Assembly (NCBI RefSeq): GCF_030035675.1
Contig: NC_084481.1
Coordinates: 234,824,927-234,888,926 of the forward strand
Length of the DNA: 64,000 bases
DNA from: Rhineura floridana
Taxonomy: Eukaryota; Chordata; Lepidosauria; Squamata; Rhineuridae
Direction of reading: 5' to 3'
Both the position numbers and the translations under genes were made by a program. This document shows positions 46,480 to 58,144 of this stretch, in pieces. A model generated the notes under the pieces. It ran no database searches and was not told the DNA's origin. It saw only the letters and a program-made list of their open reading frames with translations. Positions within the stretch are counted from its first letter, which is position 1. Every line of letters begins with the position of its first letter.

Positions 46480-46697
46480 GATTCTCTCATTTTCTCATTT
46501 TTCCACTCTTGAGTTCTCCACATTTCCAGGTAAGTTTGCATTTTCTAGAAAGTCCTCATGAAAATTGATTGGCGTTTTAGTGCTAATTTTCCTGAATCTG
46601 TACATCTTTATGGAATTTTGTCTAATACAACATTTTTGCAAGCCACGTTCCCCTAATACAATGCATTTCTGTATGTTATTTTTTCCACAACTATATG
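46480..46697. repeat. Unnamed interspersed repeat, left part (split by CR1)
   Basis: 'gagttctccacatttccagg', 'tgcattttctagaaagtcct' and 'cccctaatacaatgcatttc' match 61650-61870 in order. The family continues at 48641-48775 on the other side of the CR1 LINE. No family name is known to me. Confidence 0.6.
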
Positions 46698-48640
46698 CTT
46701 TGATAGAATCATAGAGTTGGAAGGGGCCTTGTAGGCCATCGAGTCCAACCCCCTGCTCACAGCAGGAAATCCACAGCTAGAGCATCTCCCACAGATAGCT
46801 GTCCAGCCTCTGCTTGAAGACGTCCAGCGAAGGGGATCCCACCACCTCCCTAGGCAGTCGGTTCCATTGCTGAACTGCCCTTACTGTCAAGAAGTTCCTT
46901 CTAATGTCCAATCTGAATCTACGCTCCTGCAACTTAAAACCATTAGACCTAGTCCTACCCTCTGGGGCAGCAGAGAACAAATCTGTACCCTCCTCTATGT
47001 GACAGCCCTTCAGGTACTTAAAGAGTGCAATCATGTCACCCCTCAGCCTTCTCTTCACCAGACTGAACATGCCAAGTTCCTTCAACCTTTCCTCATAAGA
47101 CTTGTTCTCCATACCGGCTATCATCCTTGTCGCCCTCTTCTGAACCCGCTCTAACTTGTCTATATCTTTCTTAAAATGAGGCGCCCAGAACTGAACGCAG
47201 TATTCCAGATGAGGCCTGACTAATGCAGAATATAGTGGGACTATTACTTCCCTCGACCTGGAAACTATAGCTCTGTTTATGCAGCCCAAAACCGCGTTTG
47301 CCTTTTTTGCCGCAGCATCACACTGCTGGGTCATGTTCAACTTGCGATCCACTACAATTCCAAGGTCCTTCTCACACGCACTACTGCTAAGCCGGGTATT
47401 TCCCATCCTGTACCCGTGCATTTTGTTTTTGTGGCCTAAATGCAGAATCCTGCATTTGTCTTTATTGAATGTCATTTTATTAATTTCAGCCCAATTTTCT
47501 AGTCTATCCAGGTCCCTTTGGATTTTATTCCTGTCTTCCATTGTGTTAGCTATCCCTCCCAGTTTCTTATCATCCGCAAACTTCATAAGGCTTCCCTCCA
47601 CCCCATCATCTAAGTCACTGATAAAAATGTTGAAGAGTATCGGCCCCAGGACAGAACCCTGTGGCACTCCACTCGAGACCTCCTTCCAGTCCGAAGCAGA
47701 GCCACCGACGACCACTCTTTGAGTACGGTTTTCCAACCAGTTGTGAATCCACCTGACAGTATTTCCATGTAGTCCGCATTTGACTAGTTTGCTAATCAAA
47801 AGGTCGTGGGGGACTTTGTCAAACGCCTTGCTGAAATCTAGATAGATGACATCTACAGCATTTCCACCATCCGCTAAGCTAGTGACCCGATCAAAAAAAG
47901 AGATGAGATTAGTTTGACAGGATTTTTTCTTGACAAACCCATGCTGGTTCCTACTAATCACAGCATTGTCATCTAGATAGTTGCCAATGGACTCTTTTAT
48001 TATCTGTTCTAATATCTTCCCCGATATTGAAGTCAGACTGACCGGCCTGTAATTCCCCGGATCTTCTTTTTTACCCTTTTTAAAGAGCGGGACGACGTTT
48101 GCCCATCTCCAATCCTCCGGCACCTCTCCCGTTCTCCAGGATTTCTCAAAGATGATGGCAAGAGGTTCCGAGAGTACATCCGCAAGTTCCTTCAATACTC
48201 TGGGATGCAGTTCATCAGGCCCTGGAGATTTGAACTCATTTAGGTTAACTAGGTATTTCCTGACTATCTCCTTATCAATCTCGAACTGCAATCCCGACCC
48301 CTTACTGAGATTGCTACCGATGCAAGGTTGCACACTGTTCCCTATTTGGGAGAAAACGGAGGCAAAATAGGCGTTGAGCAGTTCTGCCTTTTCCTCGTTA
48401 TCTGTCAACATTTTGCCATCCTCATTGAGCAGCAGTCCCACCGTTTCCTTGGTCTTTCTCTTGCTTCGAACATATCTGAAAAACCCCTTTTTGTTGTTCC
48501 TCGCTTCCCTTGCCAGCCTCAGCTCATTCTGGGTTTTAGCTTTCCTTACGCTATTCCTGCAAGCCCGAGCCGCTCGTCGGTACTCTTCCTTGGTGATGCG
48601 TCCTTCCTTCCATTCTTTATACATGCTCTTTTCCCCACGG
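46698..48640 (-). mobile_element. CR1 LINE with long open reverse-transcriptase frame
   Basis: The minus-strand open frame 48624-46777 is 615 codons without a stop. In order it shows NYRPVSLTSISGKILE, VIYLDFSKAFDKVPHD (RT motif A), GVPQGSVLGPILFNIFISDL, LMKFADDKKLGG (FADD catalytic box) and the C-terminal VQQWNRLPREVVGSPSLDVF. The 3' end has the CR1 hallmark 'gactcgatggcctacaaggc' and a short 'attctatca' tail at about 46698. It is 5'-truncated: the endonuclease part is absent. An unbroken frame over ~1.85 kb marks it as the youngest LINE in the window. It interrupts an older unnamed repeat. Confidence 0.95.
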
Positions 48641-48775
48641 TATGGGCATTTTTGTCCACATTACTTGGCTGAAGAACTTCCATTAAGAAGTTCAGAACAG
48701 GGTGAATTTCGAAGGATGGCTCACCTTTAAGCGGGAACTGCATCAAATTTATCCCCCACCCCCACTTCCATGTAA
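48641..48775. repeat. Unnamed interspersed repeat, right part
   Basis: 'acttggctgaagaacttcca', 'tttcgaaggatggctcacc' and 'catcaaatttatcccccacc' match the right part of the copy at 61919-62085, completing the element split by the CR1. Confidence 0.55.
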
Positions 48776-48919
48776 AACCTTTATGCGTTCTTGTGCAATC
48801 TGACATGTTGCGCTTGCACATCAGGAACCAAAATGGTGCTGATGATGACTCCATTTCACGAGGACATATTGTTGGCCCTTCTCTAAAGGCAGCTGCATTT
48901 CCCCCCTTTACTAGTTTTC

Positions 48920-49154
48920 TGAGCCAGTGTGGCATAGTGGTTAAGGTGTTGGACTACGACCTGGGAGGCCAGGGTTCGAATCCCCACACAGCCATGAAGC
49001 TCGCTGGGTGACCTTGGGCCAGTCACTGCCTCTCAGCCTCAGAGGAAGGCAATGGTAAACCTCCTCTGAATGCCTCTTACCATGAAATCCCTATTCGTAG
49101 GGTCGTCGTAAGTTGGAATCGACTTGAAGGCAGTCCATTTCATTTTCATTTTTC
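48920..49154 (+). mobile_element. Sauria-type tRNA SINE with target duplication
   Basis: A box 'tggcatagtggttaaggtgt', B box 'gggttcgaatcc', body 'ccttgggccagtcactgcct' and BovB-like tail 'cgacttgaaggcagtcca' are all present. It is flanked by AGTTTTCTGAGC (48912-48923) and AGTTTCCTGAGC (49155-49166). Confidence 0.92.
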
Positions 49155-49614
49155 AGTTTCCTGAGCATCTGCAAGACTTGTCAAGCTGCAGTTGTTAAAG
49201 AAATATGGCTCCTTCGTAAAAGCATGTGGGAAGAGATGCCTAACATTTGGCTGTCAAGAAGTGATTGCCTTTATACGTGATGTTCTACTTACATTATTTT
49301 CAACACAGTCAGTTTCTTGGGTCTGACTCATGTGACTCTCAAGCATGTGGGGGGAATTCTTTGGAACAGCTATGCACGTTTGCTTCCTTGCTTTGCCTGT
49401 CCTGCTCATGTGAATGGTTACCAAACCTGCTGATTACACATTATTATGCTGATCCATGAGTCTCCACATGCAATCCTGGTGTGATATTTTGGAGCTTCTG
49501 TCCAGAGTTTGTTGCATGCCACGGGGGAGATTTTGCACTGTACTTTTAATAATTTTCATTACTTGGGAGAATTAGCAAGAACCACTGAAACCCAATTTGG
49601 GTTTAAAAACTAGG

Positions 49615-49755
49615 AAAGGCTGCAGCTCAGTGGTAGAGCGCATGCTTTGCATGGCAACACTCCCAGGTTTGGTCCTTGAGCTGCTGCCAGCCAGTGTCAA
49701 AAACACTGAGCTAGCTGGACCAATGGTCTGGTACAGGAGAAAGCAGCTTCTGTTT
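49615..49755 (+). mobile_element. tRNA-derived SINE (29505 family)
   Basis: Head 'ggctgcagctcagtggtaga', a diverged B box 'caggtttggtcc', then 'ccaatggtctggtacaggag'. The stretch before it (49167-49614) holds nothing recognised. Confidence 0.6.
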
Positions 49756-49964
49756 TCCTAGGAGAAAATGTTTATTTGTTTACAGAATGAAAAAGAAGGT
49801 AAGTAAGTAAAATGATATTGTGGCTTAATATGTCAAGTGCAATATTCTGAAAGCAGATACACTGGCAGCTTGTTATAATGCAGGATGCCCCTGCGTTATA
49901 GGGGTCCTGCATTAGAATGAAGGCCGCAGTACTATATACAGTATTTACTCACACAGTGGGGAGG

Positions 49965-50152
49965 AGAGCCTGGCTGGGAGTCCAGAGCCTGTGAGTTCAA
50001 ATCCCCGCTCGTGTCTCCTGGGCATCAAGGGCCAGGTAAAGATCACCCCACAGGGAGTGGCTCAGGGGTTATGTGCCCTGCCACCTGTTCAGCTGTGGGC
50101 AAGTGGCATAGTCCCAAGGAGCTGAGCTGCCCCCCAGCTGGCAGTTGCGGAC
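49965..50152 (+). mobile_element. tRNA-like SINE body, facing an inverted copy
   Basis: 'gggagtccagagcctgtgag ttcaaatcccc' gives the B box. The part 50070-50152 ('ccctgccacctgttcagctg ... gctggcagttgcgga') is mirrored at 50680-50768 on the minus strand. The fold-back MITE at 50153 interrupts it. Confidence 0.6.
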
Positions 50153-50385
50153 AAAACCACAAGGTGGAATTCTCCCTTCCCCCTGCACAACTTTTAAAGA
50201 TACAAAAGACCTCTTGGCCCAGCCTCCAAGAGGTCTTCTGTATCTTTAAAAGTTGTGCAGGGGGAAGGGAGAATTCCTCCTTGTGGTTTTTCTCATTACA
50301 GAGTTGCAAGAACACCTGCACTTGACTGACTTTCTCTTCTCCTAAAGATACAGGATCAGTCTCAGGGATTGAACCTGGCAACCCT
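50153..50385. mobile_element. Fold-back MITE, second copy of the 23999 family
   Basis: It shares the arms 'caaggtggaattctcccttc' and 'ttcccttccccctgcacaac' and ends 'cctggcaaccct'. The outer left arm is absent where it meets the SINE. The centre is 'cttggcccagcctccaag', itself a small palindrome. Confidence 0.75.
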
Positions 50386-50506
50386 ACTATAGGAGGATCA
50401 ATTTGCCTCTGAAGAAGACGTTTGGGGCTTCCAAGCTTATTACCTTGAAATATTGTAATTTGCTTGGTTTTCTAACATGTTGATGAGCTCTCATCCGTGC
50501 TGGCTA

Positions 50507-50768
50507 TAAATGGAAATGGACTGCCTTCAAGTCGATCCCAACTTATGGTGACCCTACGAATAGAGATTTCATGGTAAGCAGTATTCAGAGGGGGTTTGCC
50601 ATTGCCTCCCTCTGAGGCTAGTCCTCCCCAGATGGCTAGGGCCTGCTCAGCTTGCCACAGCTGCACAAGCCAGCCCCTTCCTTGTCCGCAACTGCCAACT
50701 GGGGGGCAACTGGGCTCCTTGGGACTATGTAGCTTGCCCACGGCTGCACAGGTGGCAGGCATGTAACC
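50507..50768 (-). mobile_element. Sauria-tail SINE with alternative body, minus strand
   Basis: The tail 'actgccttcaagtcgatccc' and 'cctacgaatagagatttcat' is Sauria-like. After 'gaggctag' the body changes to the sequence that is the inverse of 50070-50152. It is either a composite SINE subfamily or a nested pair. Confidence 0.6.
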
Positions 50769-51139
50769 TGCTGTAGCTGATGGGAATTATAGTCCAAAAA
50801 ATCTGGAGGGCACCAGGTTGGCAAAGGCAAACCTTTAGGGTGATGGGTTTCAAGGGCTGCTGATACAAAGCAATACCTGTGCCTTTTTTTTGCAGTTCCC
50901 ACATCTACAAGTTATTGATTTATTACCAATGATTGTTATAAATCGTGTTATGAATAATAATTATAAAACAATATGCTGAATGCAAAAACTATATACTGAT
51001 TAGGGTTCACAAGACCAATAAAATGTATTACCTTTGTTATGAACATTGGCTGGTCTTCATAGAGTATACAAAGTTTAAAGTTACACAGAGGTCTTTCTAG
51101 GATAGTGTTTCTGGTGGATCAGAGATACAACATAAAACA

Positions 51140-51375
51140 CAAGGAGAGCCTGACTGCTGGATCAGGCCAGAGGCTCATCTAGTCCAGGATCCTGTTCTCA
51201 AAGTGGCCAACCAGATGCCCCAATGGGAAACCCGCGAGGAGGACCTGAGCGCAATGGCACTCCACTTGTGATTCTCAGCCACTGGTATTCAGAGGCGATA
51301 CTGTTGGAGGCATAGCATAACTGTTGTGGCTAGTAGCCACTGAAAACCTTATCCTCCATGAATTTGTACAATCAT
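51140..51375 (-). mobile_element. CR1-like LINE 3' tail, minus strand
   Basis: On plus: 'ggatcaggccagaggctcat', 'gtggccaaccagatgcccca', 'ggctagtagccactgaaaac'. The stretch 50769-51139 before it holds only a MITE fragment ('aaaaaatctggagggcacca'). Confidence 0.7.
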
Positions 51376-51408
51376 GGCTACAAGTAGCAGGGAAAACACA
51401 CTTATTCG

Positions 51409-51524
51409 CAGAGCTTGGAAAAGTTACTTTCTTGAATTACAACTCCCATCAGCCCCAGCCAGCATGGCGACTGGATTGGGTTGATGGGAGTTGTAGTTCA
51501 AAAAAGTAACTTTTCCAAGCTCTG
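51409..51524. mobile_element. Palindromic hAT-like MITE (CAGAGCTTGGAAAAGT family)
   Basis: It begins CAGAGCTTGGAAAAGT and ends ACTTTTCCAAGCTCTG, with the inner arms 'gaattacaactcccatcagc' and 'tgatgggagttgtagttc'. The flanks CTTATTCG (51401-51408) and CTTATTGG (51525-51532) are an 8-bp duplication with one mismatch. Confidence 0.85.
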
Positions 51525-51532
51525 CTTATTGG

Positions 51533-52639
51533 GACAATGAAAACTGCATTAAAAATCCCCGCAAAGTCTTCAGTCTTCTAGATTATTAACAGATGCATCT
51601 TAAAAAAACAAAACACTTGGCAATGCATTCATCACCATCATCATTTTACGCACTGCCATCAGTGTAGAACGCAGATGCTGTGAGAAACGTAGCTGAGAAG
51701 TGGGTCAGGTTCCAAATGAGGAACTGAAATCCCTCCTGTCCCTCCAGTCTAAAGTGCTTCGTATTTTTCTTCAAAGAAAAATAGACAAAAAAATAAAAAT
51801 GTGAAAGTCACTTACAGGAACAGTCTTTTTAATTAAAACTAGTCAACATGAATAGACTAAAGGAATGTTCTTTAACCTTGGGGCCTCTGAGGTTGTTGGA
51901 AGCCAACTCCTATCCTCCCTAACCATTGGCTATGCTGGCTGAGGATGATGGGAGTTGGAAGTAAACAACAATATCTGGGGACTCAAATTTCAAGAACACT
52001 GGCCTAAAGGGGGCAAATCTAGGGCTGGCACCAGAGGGTGGCCAGGTGGGGCCCTGGCTGAGGGCCCCTGTGGCCCAGAAAGGCCCCTGAAGGACCCCTC
52101 AGGGTGGAAGGGTAGGGCTCCTGTTGCATGATCTGCATCAGCATCAACTCCTGGCTGTGCCACTGATTGCAGAGAGGGAGCTGCCAGCCCCCCCTTACAA
52201 ACCGCGTAGGCCCATGATGCCTGTCCACATGCCCCAACTACCTTTCCTGTTTTAGTGTATGCTGTGCATGCTGCACACACATACCTGCCCTCAACCAGGA
52301 TGGTGGCGGAGGCTTCCCTAAGGGGCTGACACCCCTGCTTCCATCTTAGTTGATGGCAGGCATGTCTGTGTGTAGCAAAGTGTGCCATCAACCAAGATGG
52401 TGGCAAGGGCACCAGCCCTTTAGGAAAGCCCCTGCTGCCATGGGAGAGGTGGGTGTTGAGGCGATGGGAGAAGTAGGTGTGGCGTGTGGGCGGGTGCTGC
52501 GGGCCCGGGGCAGGCTGGTGCCCAAGGGCCAGGTCATGCCTGGCGCTGGCCCTGGGTACATCCAACTAACTTCTATTCAGAAAACCCACTGAAATTACTG
52601 GAGCAACATTAGTCAAGTCTTAATTTCAGTGGAAGTGAA
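51533..52639. other. No gene; one MITE and minisatellite-like motifs
   Basis: About 51885-51995 is a diverged hAT-like MITE ('tgatgggagttggaagtaaa'). From 52020 to 52560 the sequence is G-rich with short imperfect inverted pieces ('accaagatggtggcaa' against 'accaggatggtggcgg'). The open frames there resemble nothing known. Confidence 0.4.
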
Positions 52640-53875
52640 ATTCAGAGGAAAGCAATGGTTAACCACCTCTGAATACCTCTTACCACGAAAACCCTATGGA
52701 CAGAGTATTCAAAATGCAACACGAGATAGTGCTGGAAGATGAGACCCCCAGGTCAGAAGGCACTCACCGAGCTACTGGGGAAGAACAATGGACAAGTACG
52801 AGTAGCGATGTGACTAATGACGCAGCTGGGTCAAAGCCGAAAGGAAGCCCAGAGGCTGATGCGCACAGATGCGAAAGGAGAGTGCGGAGTTGTACGACAC
52901 ACACAATAGGAACATGGAACATGAGAAGCATGAACCAGGGAAAGTTAGAAATTGTCAGACAAGAAATGGAGCGTATCAACATTACAATACTTAGCATGAG
53001 TGAATTAAAATGGACTGGAATGGGACATTTTCAATCAGGCAACTACAAAATATTTTATGCAGGAAACGAGAAATTAAGAAGAAACGGGGTTGCTTTAATA
53101 GCGAGAAGTGATGTAGCAAAAGTAATTAGGATCTTTAACGCAAGGTCTGAATGAGTGATAGCAATGAGATTAAATAAGAAACCTATCAACATAACCGTCA
53201 TCCAAGTCTACTCTCCAACGGCAAACGCAGAAGAAGAGGAATTGGAGGGATTTTACGCAGAAGTACAGGAAGAAATTCATCATACACCAAAACAAGATGT
53301 GCTGATGGGGGACTGGAATGCAAAAGTAGGGAACAGAGAAGAATTAGGAATTGTAGGGAAATGGGGCTTAGGAGACAGAAATGAGCAGGAGAAAGACTTA
53401 TTGAATTCTGTGAAGCCAATGACTTGTTTCTCGTAAACACATTTTTTGAGCAACCGAAAAGACGACTGTACACGTGGACATCACCAAATGGTCAATATAG
53501 GAATCAAATTGATTATATAATTGGTAGCAGAAGATGGAGAAGTTCCATACGTTCTGAGAAAACAAGACCAGGAGCAGACTCCGTCGAAAACCAGGTAAAA
53601 CTAAAGAACAACAACAAAGCAATCATAATGCCAAAATACAATTTAAATAACATCCTAGAAGAATATAAAGATCAAATAAGGAACAGATTCGAGGCTTTAA
53701 ACTTAGTTGACAGAGAACCAGAAGAACTACGGATTGAAGTCAGAGACATTATCAGGGAAGAATGCAAAAAGACAATACCTCTAGTTAAAAAAAGGGAAAG
53801 ACCTCAATGGATGACTGACAAAACCCTCAAAATGGTTCAAGAAAGAAAGAAAGCAAAAGCAAAAGGAGATAGACT
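52640..53875 (+). mobile_element. BovB/RTE LINE, 5' half with endonuclease, 3'-truncated
   Basis: Frames in order: IGTWNMRSMNQGKLEIVRQE, SELKWTGMGHFQSGNYKIFY, INITVIQVYSPTANAEEEEL, VLMGDWNAKVGNREELG and LYTWTSPNGQYRNQIDYIIG, the AP-endonuclease of BovB. The linker with ERPQWMTDKTLKMVQERKKA follows. It stops at about 53870 before the RT. A stop near 53152 and a frame change near 53430 break the frame. It is the reverse of normal 5' truncation. Confidence 0.88.
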
Positions 53876-53941
53876 ATGCAATCCTATACAGGCCTACTCA
53901 GAAGGAAGCCCCATTGACTTCAATGAGACTTAACTCCTTGG

Positions 53942-54068
53942 CAGTGGCGGCTGGTGGCTCCATGTCGGTGGGGCAGTGGAATCTCAAAGTACCTTGGACA
54001 GCTCCCTGAGAGTTTGGACTAAAACCTGGAATGGATTCCACTGCCCCACCGACATGGAGCTGCCAGTG
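53942..54068. mobile_element. Hairpin MITE (CAGTGG...CACTG family), copy 3, best preserved
   Basis: 'gtggctccatgtcggtgggg / cagtggaatc' on the left mirrors 'gattccactgccccaccgac / atggagctgccagtg' on the right. 127 bp; the outer sequence starts CAGTGGCGGCTGGTGG. Confidence 0.75.
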
Positions 54069-55264
54069 TCCCTCAGTCTTTGTTTCAATGGGATATAAGG
54101 AAATTTCAGTGGCGCTTATTCAGGGGAATGTTTTGCTGGGTCCTGCCCATTATGCACAAATTTGACTGATGACTTCCTGTGCATTGTAGTTGCAGTTGCA
54201 GTAGATGACCCTTACATGATTTTTTTAATGGTCTGGGATGCTGATAAATGCACACTGCAATTTCCTGTACATAAGAGCAGAGTAAGAAATTCCAGTTAAC
54301 TGTTAATATTTCTAATGGCATTAAGAGCAAATGATTTAGAGGGGGAGGAAGGGAGAAGGCATATTTCAGGTTTATAAAAGAACCAGAAAGTTGTCCTGTA
54401 CCTTTTAGGAGCTGGCTAGCTATAGATATCCCCAGTTTTGCTTATGATTTTCAGGATAAGTTGTGAGTACGCCTTTGGCTTTCATTTGCAATGAGCAAAT
54501 TTCTCCTTCAGTAGTGGTATGCCAGTTTCAAAATAAGAACCTGGACCATTATTAAATCCGAGTAAGCCTTTTTTCATCCTTGGCATTAAGCTCTTAGATT
54601 CATTGATCCATAATTTTTGGGTTAGTGGTCAATTTTGTTATTCCTGAGCGAATGTTGAATAGAGTGGAATAGATCTTATCACAGCTCATATTCATTGAGT
54701 CGAGCACAATACCTTGTCAAGGACTGCCAGTTGATTGAGGAAGTTTTAGTCGATATAATCATCTGCCTTTTAATGGATTCACCTTGTCACTTCTCTTTAC
54801 TTCTTTAAAAGGTATCTGGATATTGTTCATTCTCTTGCTGCGCAGCTGCTGAACATTAATGTGCATTCAGCGAGCCTGATTACCTCTCATATGACAAGGG
54901 CAACACTACCCACATCTGTTAATTGTGCATGGGATCTTCATTTAGGGTCACTGGGGATGCACACACATGAACATCAGATGGTGGCCCAGTTTGCACATAA
55001 TGCTGAACCATGGGTAATGTTAACCATAGTTAATAAACTATAGTTGAAGCTGAGGGGTCTGGCAGATGATTACTTAAGCCTTGGTTTGGTATGTCACAGG
55101 AGAGAGTTAAAAGCACCAGTGAGAGCAGCCAAGTCTTGAGAGTGGTTTGAATTTTTTCCTGTTCTTCATGCTTTTGGGTGGTGGTGATGGCTTTTTAAGC
55201 ATAAGGAGGAGGTCTAGGTTTACATGCAACACTAAGCTCTGGATAATATTAACTAAGGTTAATT
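54069..55264. other. No gene or clear repeat seen
   Basis: AT-rich sequence without recognisable coding, RNA or repeat family. Confidence 0.35.
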
Positions 55265-55516
55265 CACTAATAGGCAAAAAAAACCTTGCGGTTTAAGAAT
55301 GTACCTATAGCCCACAGATATTTCAACCAAACTTTAAAAAGCTGGGAAATTGGGCAGCTATAGTGAATGCACCAGGGGAGCAGGAGACCTGACCTCCTCT
55401 CTGAGATATTGTACTGCCCTACAAATTTGTCAAAATGCAAACACCATTTATGTTGGTCTTTCACAGTCCAATCCACTTCCTGTGTAGCTTGGAAGAATTT
55501 GGTAACATGTGCCTCA
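55265..55516 (+). mobile_element. Single arm of the long-inverted-repeat element (11928 family)
   Basis: CACTAATAGGCAAAAAAAACC at the start, then 'gcagctatagtgaatgcacc', 'ggagcaggagacctgacctc' and 'ggaagaatttggtaacatgt', collinear with 11928-12190. The interior and the second arm are absent, so it is a broken or solo copy. Confidence 0.7.
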
Positions 55517-56221
55517 TAATACAAAAATAACCGTGGTTTAGTGTTATGTGCCAACCAGGCCAGTAGCTAAAATTTGCTAAGAGGCTTCTTTTTGAGCATT
55601 TAATGGCGAGGCTAAGTCCAACCTGCCAGGAAACCTCTAAATAGCAGGTTAAGAACAGTAACTTTTCCCCCAACTTGTATCATGAGAGAGAACACAAGAA
55701 GTGCCTGGCTCCTGGATCAGACTAAAGGCTAGCATCTTATTTTTACCACAGTAGCCCGACAATGTAATAGCACTGTCCCACTGTTGCTCCCCAGCAAATG
55801 GTATTTGGTGGCACTCTGCTTCAGAGGATGGGCATTCCATTTAGCCATCCTGACTGATAGACCGGTCTTCCACTATTTTATCTGTTCTTCTTTTCAAGGC
55901 CTCCAGGGGCCAAATTACATGTGACTAATTTCATAAATGCGATTAATGTTTATCTTTTAAAAATGCAAATAGCAGCTTGAGGTATATGAGATTCCCCTTC
56001 TTCACCCTGTGGCCATGATGTCATTGGCATGATGTCAATGGCCTGATGTTGTTGGACTACAACTCCCATCACCCCTGGAGCCACTGGTTCTGCTGGCTGG
56101 GGCTGATGGGAATTGGAGTCCAGCAACCTTATCTGGAAGACCACAGGTTTCCTTGATCTGCTCTATATCCTCAGTACTGCTCTGGGCTCCCCAGTGGCTA
56201 CTGTCTACATTTTTAAAAACC
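55517..56221. other. LINE-tail and MITE pieces
   Basis: About 55685-55860 is a very diverged LINE tail on the minus strand ('gctcctggatcagactaaag'). About 56040-56160 is a hAT-like MITE ('gttggactacaactcccatc' paired with 'tgatgggaattggagtccag'). Confidence 0.5.
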
Positions 56222-56417
56222 AGGATCACATCCATACCATATAGGGAAAGCTTGCCTATACCACTTTAACTGTCATGGCTTCCCCCAAAGAATCCTGGGA
56301 ACTGTATTTTGTTAAGGGCACTGGGAATTGTAGTTCTGTGAGGGGCAAAGTACATTCCCCAGGATTCTTTGGGAAAAGCCATGTGCTTTAACTGTATGAT
56401 GGTATGTGCGCAGCCTA
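56222..56417. mobile_element. Hairpin MITE, second copy of the 14475 family
   Basis: Left 'atcacatccataccatatag ... ggcttcccccaaagaatcct', right 'ccaggattctttgggaaaag ... tatgatggtatgtgcg'. It shares the 'aatcctgggaa' arms with the copy at 14475-14745 but is more diverged. Confidence 0.65.
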
Positions 56418-58144
56418 AGAAACAGAATAATACCTTTCTCCCCACACCACACATATTTTGCCCCTCTGGACTCCTTTTGGGAGGAAGGGTGAGACATCAA
56501 TTTAATAAATGAACAAATATTTTGCATAGTGTAGAGCGGCAGATTAAGATATGCTGAAGCCCTGATCTATGCCAATAAGAGGCCGTATAACAAATCTAAC
56601 TAAGGCATAATTATGTAAAACTTGAGATTCAGCATTTATATTTTGGGTGTATATTCAGAGGCCCCGCATAAAATGAGGTTCTAAACTGTAGCTTATTTGG
56701 CTTGCACATGAATCCGGCCCTGGTGGAGTATAACATCAGCGGACGTAGAGAGCAGCCGGGTGGAAAGTCCAGAGTTAGGAGCAGAAGGGAGCTTGAGACC
56801 AGACACAGCTGCTTTGGAGGACCGCAGTCCTGGGCTCACCAGCTCAGCTGTGCTGAGTTTGTCATCCGGATGAAGTGTGAGGCCAGCAGACATCTCTTTC
56901 CAGACAGATGCTCACAGGAAAACCGTTCTCTTTTTTAATCCAGAGGGGCCAGAGCAGATTGATTTATGATTTTTAACAAGCATGGGCAAGTAAGGGGATC
57001 CTACTGATATGGACTTGGAGAGATTAGAAGGTATTCATCATAATTAAGGTGCCTGAGCGACTGGTCCGGTGCTTGGCTAAGTGATTACACAGCCAAGGAA
57101 AAAAGCCGTCTGTGCAGCTCCAGGTACTCAAAGGACAGTTTAGATGCGGCGTCTAAATGTTTGAAGCCAGATGGGAAGCAGAGGACTGGGAGAAAGGGCC
57201 TGACGAGGAATAATAAAAATCAGCTGTGGAGGACTGCAGACCGGTGCCCCTTGATCACAGGCCATGCAAAGAGCGAAGGTGCCTAATGGGCACAGGGGAA
57301 TATCAGGCTGCTGGGACCATTTTTCTTGGGGCGGACAAACATCATCTTCTCGCCAAAGGTCAGCATTGCTCACCAGGCACAAGAACTGACGGCAGAGAGA
57401 ACGGAACCACCTCCAGTACTGGAGGTAGTACTTAGCCATCATGCCTCATCCTCCATGAGTTTGTCTAATCCCCTTACTGCGTAGACAATACTAAGCCAGA
57501 CAGAAGTCGGTTCCTATATGAGGCATCTTCCTATGTTCCTACTCCGAGGGACAGCCTCTCCCTGCATGATCCTATCCGAACCTTGCATTTGTCATCTGAA
57601 GCCCTTCTTTGCGTGGCCCCTCCAAGCAAGGTGCATAGGGTGGAAACGTGCCTTTTCAGTGGTGGCTGCACGAACGTGGAATGCTCTCCCCAGAGAGATC
57701 GCCTGGCACCATCATTACCAGCTTTTAGGCTCCAGGTAAAGAAGATTCCTGTTTACCCAGGGAATCGTTTGCGGAATGGAAAACTATGACTTTCTACATG
57801 TCTACTTAGAAGGAGGGGAAAGGTCATGCGGGCACCTGCTTGGATCAGGCCCTGGCTGAGAGCCAGGAAGGGGTTGAAACTCCTGTATAAGTTCTGAGTC
57901 TGAGCTGCTTCCTTGCTGAAGCAACAGCTCTTGTTCTAAGCTCTAGCCCTCCTGGAGTCAGAAAAACAACGAACCATTATGAGTCAATCCCAACCTCTCC
58001 TGAAGTTCAGATGCAGCTCATTCTGACTGTTGGACCCCTGCACGGCCCTCCTTGGTACCAGTCAGGGCTGTGGTCATCCAGGGTCTCGGGGGGTCTTAGA
58101 CCCCTTCCTTTTTTGGGAGCAGGGTCCCTATGTCTCCAGCATCC
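56418..58144. other. Mostly unassigned; L2 fragments
   Basis: About 56460-56520 is an L2-like 3' tail ('ttttgggaggaagggtgaga'). About 57540-57790 is an L2 C-terminal fragment (ARTWNALPREIAW). The 56700-57440 stretch is GC-richer with unrecognised open frames; no gene is called. Confidence 0.4.

Noticed and set aside
47279-48730. Plus-strand open frames over 47.3-48.7 kb
   Set aside because: These are antisense shadows of the CR1 RT frame on the minus strand.
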